DNA of 16,265 nt, taken from an uncultured Lachnospiraceae bacterium. GTDB lineage: Bacteria; Bacillota; Clostridia; Lachnospirales; Lachnospiraceae. A program made the position numbers and the translations under genes. Numbering within the stretch: position 1 is the first letter of the stretch; the number at the start of each line of letters is the position of its first letter. Positions 13,117 through 16,265 of this stretch are shown here, in pieces. The notes beneath the pieces were generated by a model, which saw only the letters and a program-made list of their open reading frames with translations, was not told where the DNA came from and searched no databases. The stretch is from NCBI GenBank assembly GCA_948794795.1, contig CAQGLR010000062.1, positions 1 to 16,265 on the forward strand, in the 5' to 3' direction.

Positions 13117-16080
13117 CTATGACAATACATTTATATCATCAAATAAACCTGCATCATCTTTTATATGCTTTTCATTGCCAATTACACATACATTACATTT
13201 CTCTACTGCTGCCCTTATTACAGCAGCTGCCTTGTGTATATCTTCAAGGCTGCATGCAAGTATACTGTCTCTTTCCTTCTGCAGTATATCATAAGAAACC
13301 TTCCTGAAATACCCTGCCATAGAACGGTTCCCTTTCATGTTAGGTGTACGTGGTGTATCAATACCGCTTATTGTACCTATTACAGCTTTTGTAACTTCCC
13401 TTTCATCAGCTTCAAAGCTTTCCAGGTAAGCAGCAGTATTTTTATATACATCAAGGGTTGCTTCCAGGTTAGGGTCACGGTATGAAGTAAAATACCACTG
13501 TTTTTCCCTTGTAAAGTTACAGCCTGCACCATATGCACCACCCTTTACACGTATTTCGTTCCACAGATAACCATATTTTAATAAATGCTGCACAACATTT
13601 AATACACCCATATCAACATCTTCAACATCACCAAATGTCCCACCAAGTGCCACATACTGCACTTCTCCAGGTGTTGTAAACGCTTCTTTCCTGTTAACAA
13701 TTTCTGGCGCATATTTATAAAGGCTTCCTGGTGTGCCTGTATCCCCTGCCTGCCCAAATTTATCCAGCTCTGATAAAAATCCAGGCATTGCTTCTTTCAC
13801 TGCATCCAAATCTTTATCTGTACATGTACATGAAACCAGCAAGTTTTCTTTTTTAAATATTGCCTTTACAAGTTCCTCACATCCTTTAACCAGGTTTACT
13901 TTCTCTTCCTCAAAATTCTCATCCAGGCGTACAAGATAATTATAATACCCAATACCTGTAGCATGGTCATTAAGCCATGCACTTTCAGATGTGCAGGAAT
14001 TGACACGTGCAGCAGCTGTCTGGTTCCCTGATAATGTAAGTGCTACCTTAAGCCTTGAACGGCTTTCTGCAACAACCTCCCTAAGATGCTTTTCATCTTT
14101 AAACAATGTTTTAAACATCATTTCCGCTGCAAGCCTTAACGCATCACTTACATTGCTTTTAAGCACCTTTGTATACACCTGGAACTGTAAGCTGTATTCA
14201 TCACTTTTACCAAGATGTGTATAAATATCAAGGCTTGATGCCATTCCCCCTGTATAGAAGTTAATTTCTGTATCAAATTCATTATAAGTGTAATTCTCTG
14301 TATCCATATAACCCAGAAGTGTTGACAAAAAGCTTAACTGTGGTACATATTCCTTAAGCCCATGCACATCAAAGAAAAGATTAAGGTACACTATGCCATT
14401 AGTAACAATATTGTGGTGCATTGCCTTAACACCACATATTTCCATCTCTGTATTATAATATGGTGCTGCCTTTTTGCCAATATCTTCCCTTGAAAGCATA
14501 GGGATTTTCTCAAGCTCCTCCTTTGGTGACGGCTCTTCCTGGTATGCCTTTAATGCCTTTGTATCTTCAACAAGTTTCTCTATCTCTTTATCAGACAAGC
14601 TCTCTTTATACCTGGCAAGTTCTTCTTCAAGTTTCTTCTCATTATCTATAGCAAGCCCTTTCTTTGGCACCATTTCAACAAGTACAGAATGTGTATTATC
14701 AAGAATATATTTCTGTATAAGCTGTTCAAAATAATCTGTAGAAAGCTTTTCCCTTAAAAAACTGTAATATTTCTCATATAAAAGTGCAGAATAAGGGTCA
14801 TCATCATTGTAAAGCCACGTCTTAAATGCCCTAAGCCCATATAAAAGCCCCTTTGGATATGAACCAAAATCCGCTTCTCTTTCCCTGAATTCAATACCAT
14901 TTAAGGCAGCTTCAAGCGCTTTCTTATCAATACCATTTTTAACTATGCTTTCAAGGGTTTCCCTTACTACTTTATAAAATCTTTCTTTCTCCCCAGCCTT
15001 TGCATTTTTAGTCATTATTGTAAAATAACTCTGGCGCATTATATCACAGAAATCTACATCAATATCAGCACCTATCCCTGCGTCAAGAAGCGCCTGCTTC
15101 ACTGGTGCACCTGGCATTTCAACGAGTACATAAGAAAGGATTTCAAATGCCCTGCATATCTCCTGTTCCATTGTAATATCCATAGCAGCAGCAAATGCAT
15201 AATATGTCTTCTCTGAACAATCTGCCTCTGTAGAAACTGCATATTCTTTAGAAAGGCTCTTCATGCTCTCAAACTTTTCCTGTTTTTTAATTTCTGAATC
15301 CACACTAATTGCTGGGAAATCTTTTAAATAATTCTCATCCATCCATATAAGACGCTCTTCAACATCCATATCACCATAGAGATATATATAACTGTTTGAT
15401 GGATGGTAATATTTCCTATGGAAATCAAGATAAGCCTCATACGTAAGGTCTGGTATACTCTTAGGGTCACCACCTGACTCATAGTGGTATGTGGTATCAG
15501 GAAAGAGCTGGCTCATAACAAAACAGTCAAGCACACGTTCTTCTGACGAATATGCACCTTTCATTTCATTATAAACTACTCCATTATACGTTAATGGTGC
15601 ATCTTTATCTTCCAGTTCATAATGCCAGCCCTCCTGTTTAAATATCTCTTCATATTTATATATATTTGGATAAAAGACTGCATCCATATATACATGCATA
15701 AGGTTTTCAAAATCTTTATCATTACAGCTTGCTACAGGGTATAATGTTTTATCTGGATATGTTGTAGCATTAAGGAATGTATTTAAAGAACCTTTTACAA
15801 GTTCTACAAATGGGTCTTTTACTGGAAAATTCTTAGAACCACATAAAACCGTGTGTTCAATAATATGTGGAACACCCGTATCATCTTCTGGCGGAGTCCT
15901 GAACCCTATGTTAAACACTTTGTTATCATCACTATTACTAAATACCAGTACCCTTGCGTTACTTAGTTTATGCCTTAAAGTAATTGCAAAACTGTCTGTT
16001 TCTTTGACATACTCTGATTTCTCAACAGTATATGTCTCTGGTATCCTAACCTCATCTAAACTTTTAATACTTCTAGCCAT
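13117..16080 (-). CDS. M16C (PreP-type) zinc metallopeptidase
   Basis: The 987-residue protein is a full-length insulinase-family peptidase of the presequence-protease subgroup (M16C), a two-halved clamshell that degrades peptides. The inverted zinc motif HIIEH gives ligands His72 and His76 with catalytic Glu75. The third ligand is Glu172 in NEMKG, 96 residues after His76, the same spacing as in plant PreP. GSKNFPVKDPF and LNTFLNATTYPDKTLYP at about 81-115 are further family blocks. The C-terminal half contains RVKGGAYGAG and the Arg/Tyr region YRDPNLEATL. There is no signal peptide, so it is expected in the cytoplasm as a peptide scavenger (inference). The ribosome site GGAGG lies six bases before the ATG. 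It heads the block leading to era. Confidence 0.95.
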   Translation of the reverse strand: MARSIKSLDEVRIPETYTVEKSEYVKETDSFAITLRHKLSNARVLVFSNSDDNKVFNIGFRTPPEDDTGVPHIIEHTVLCGSKNFPVKDPFVELVKGSLNTFLNATTYPDKTLYPVASCNDKDFENLMHVYMDAVFYPNIYKYEEIFKQEGWHYELEDKDAPLTYNGVVYNEMKGAYSSEERVLDCFVMSQLFPDTTYHYESGGDPKSIPDLTYEAYLDFHRKYYHPSNSYIYLYGDMDVEERLIWMDENYLKDFPAISVDSEIKKQEKFESMKSLSKEYAVSTEADCSEKTYYAFAAAMDITMEQEICRAFEILSYVLVEMPGAPVKQALLDAGIGADIDVDFCDIMRQSYFTIMTKNAKAGEKERFYKVVRETLESIVKNGIDKKALEAALNGIEFREREADFGSYPKGLLYGLRAFKTWLYNDDDPYSALLYEKYYSFLREKLSTDYFEQLIQKYILDNTHSVLVEMVPKKGLAIDNEKKLEEELARYKESLSDKEIEKLVEDTKALKAYQEEPSPKEELEKIPMLSREDIGKKAAPYYNTEMEICGVKAMHHNIVTNGIVYLNLFFDVHGLKEYVPQLSFLSTLLGYMDTENYTYNEFDTEINFYTGGMASSLDIYTHLGKSDEYSLQFQVYTKVLKSNVSDALRLAAEMMFKTLFKDEKHLREVVAESRSRLKVALTLSGNQTAAARVNSCTSESAWLNDHATGIGYYNYLVRLDENFEEEKVNLVKGCEELVKAIFKKENLLVSCTCTDKDLDAVKEAMPGFLSELDKFGQAGDTGTPGSLYKYAPEIVNRKEAFTTPGEVQYVALGGTFGDVEDVDMGVLNVVQHLLKYGYLWNEIRVKGGAYGAGCNFTREKQWYFTSYRDPNLEATLDVYKNTAAYLESFEADEREVTKAVIGTISGIDTPRTPNMKGNRSMAGYFRKVSYDILQKERDSILACSLEDIHKAAAVIRAAVEKCNVCVIGNEKHIKDDAGLFDDINVLS

Positions 16081-16137
16081 TATTGTCCTCCATTTATAGT
16101 TCTATAATTTATATACAGCTATTGCTGCACAATATCT

Positions 16138-16168
16138 ATTATATGCATTTTTTATACTTTTAAAGTAT
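16138..16168 (-). promoter_or_regulatory. Possible promoter and palindrome upstream of the M16 peptidase gene
   Basis: A perfect minus-strand TATAAT lies at 16143-16138, about 58 bases before the ATG. No good -35 stands 16-18 bases upstream. Instead, a 15-base palindrome, ATACTTT and AAAGTAT around one base (16154-16168), covers that position. A weak -35 with an adjacent palindrome would fit an activated promoter, though the sequence is AT-rich enough for chance. Confidence 0.35.
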
Positions 16169-16214
16169 TCCCTTATACTGGAATGATAGTCCCTCATAAA
16201 TTTTATTTCCTCTA

Positions 16215-16265
16215 GGGCGTGTTTGAAAATTAAAAAATGCACAAATTATGTGGCTCTGGCAATTC
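16215..16265. mobile_element. Possible insertion-sequence end at the window edge
   Basis: GGGCGTGTTTGAAAATTA, directly after CTAG at 16212-16215, resembles from memory the terminal inverted repeats of IS5/IS1182-type elements of Firmicutes. No transposase frame is visible in the 51 bases available, so this is only a resemblance at one end. Confidence 0.25.

Noticed and set aside
1..16265. CRISPR arrays, tRNA or rRNA genes, toxin-antitoxin or defence systems
   Set aside because: No regularly spaced repeats, cloverleaf sequences or recognisable families of these kinds were found on either strand; the intergenic hairpins are explained better as terminators, leaders or operators.

Overview
The window looks like the chromosome of an AT-rich, low-GC Gram-positive anaerobe, most likely a Lachnospiraceae-type Clostridia. 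This rests on the close agreement of the pyruvate phosphate dikinase with clostridial PPDK, the eukaryote-type homodimeric glycyl-tRNA synthetase, the era-yqzL-recO order, strong AGGAGG ribosome sites, and a secreted protein with a lysine-rich Ig-like tail. Taxonomy is an inference from gene style; no database was searched.

Layout. (1) About 1-3000, minus strand: the end of an integrative element or plasmid-like module. A tight operon runs DUF6075-like, DUF3970-like, ParA, ParB, winged-helix replication/regulatory protein, then a possible further gene leaving the window. It starts from a promoter with two matching AGGACTAA(G/A)TCCT boxes. (2) 3011-6126, minus: a terminator hairpin, ppdK, and a predicted leader of about 285 nt holding a large bulged inverted repeat and several smaller hairpins. 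(3) 6467-7746, plus: promoter, a leader with interlocking ATGCC/GGCAT segments, an orphan ABC_sub_bind-type lipoprotein, and a strong bidirectional terminator. (4) 7774-9201, minus: a secreted multi-domain surface protein of unknown function. (5) 9498-16080, minus: a housekeeping block reading M16C peptidase, era, yqzL-like, recO, glyS, closed by a terminator. glyS has its own promoter whose spacer is a perfect palindrome. (6) The last 50 bases resemble the end of an insertion sequence.

How the parts fit. The left module supplies partition and probably replication functions of a mobile element sitting just downstream of ppdK. The right block is core ribosome, repair and translation biology. 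The least explained DNA is non-coding: the ppdK leader, the lipoprotein leader, the palindrome in the glyS promoter and the paired operators of the element. No CRISPR array, tRNA, rRNA or recognisable defence system was seen. Start codons were chosen by ribosome-site quality, and several differ from the longest open frame. All hairpins and promoters were found by eye and no folding energies were computed.
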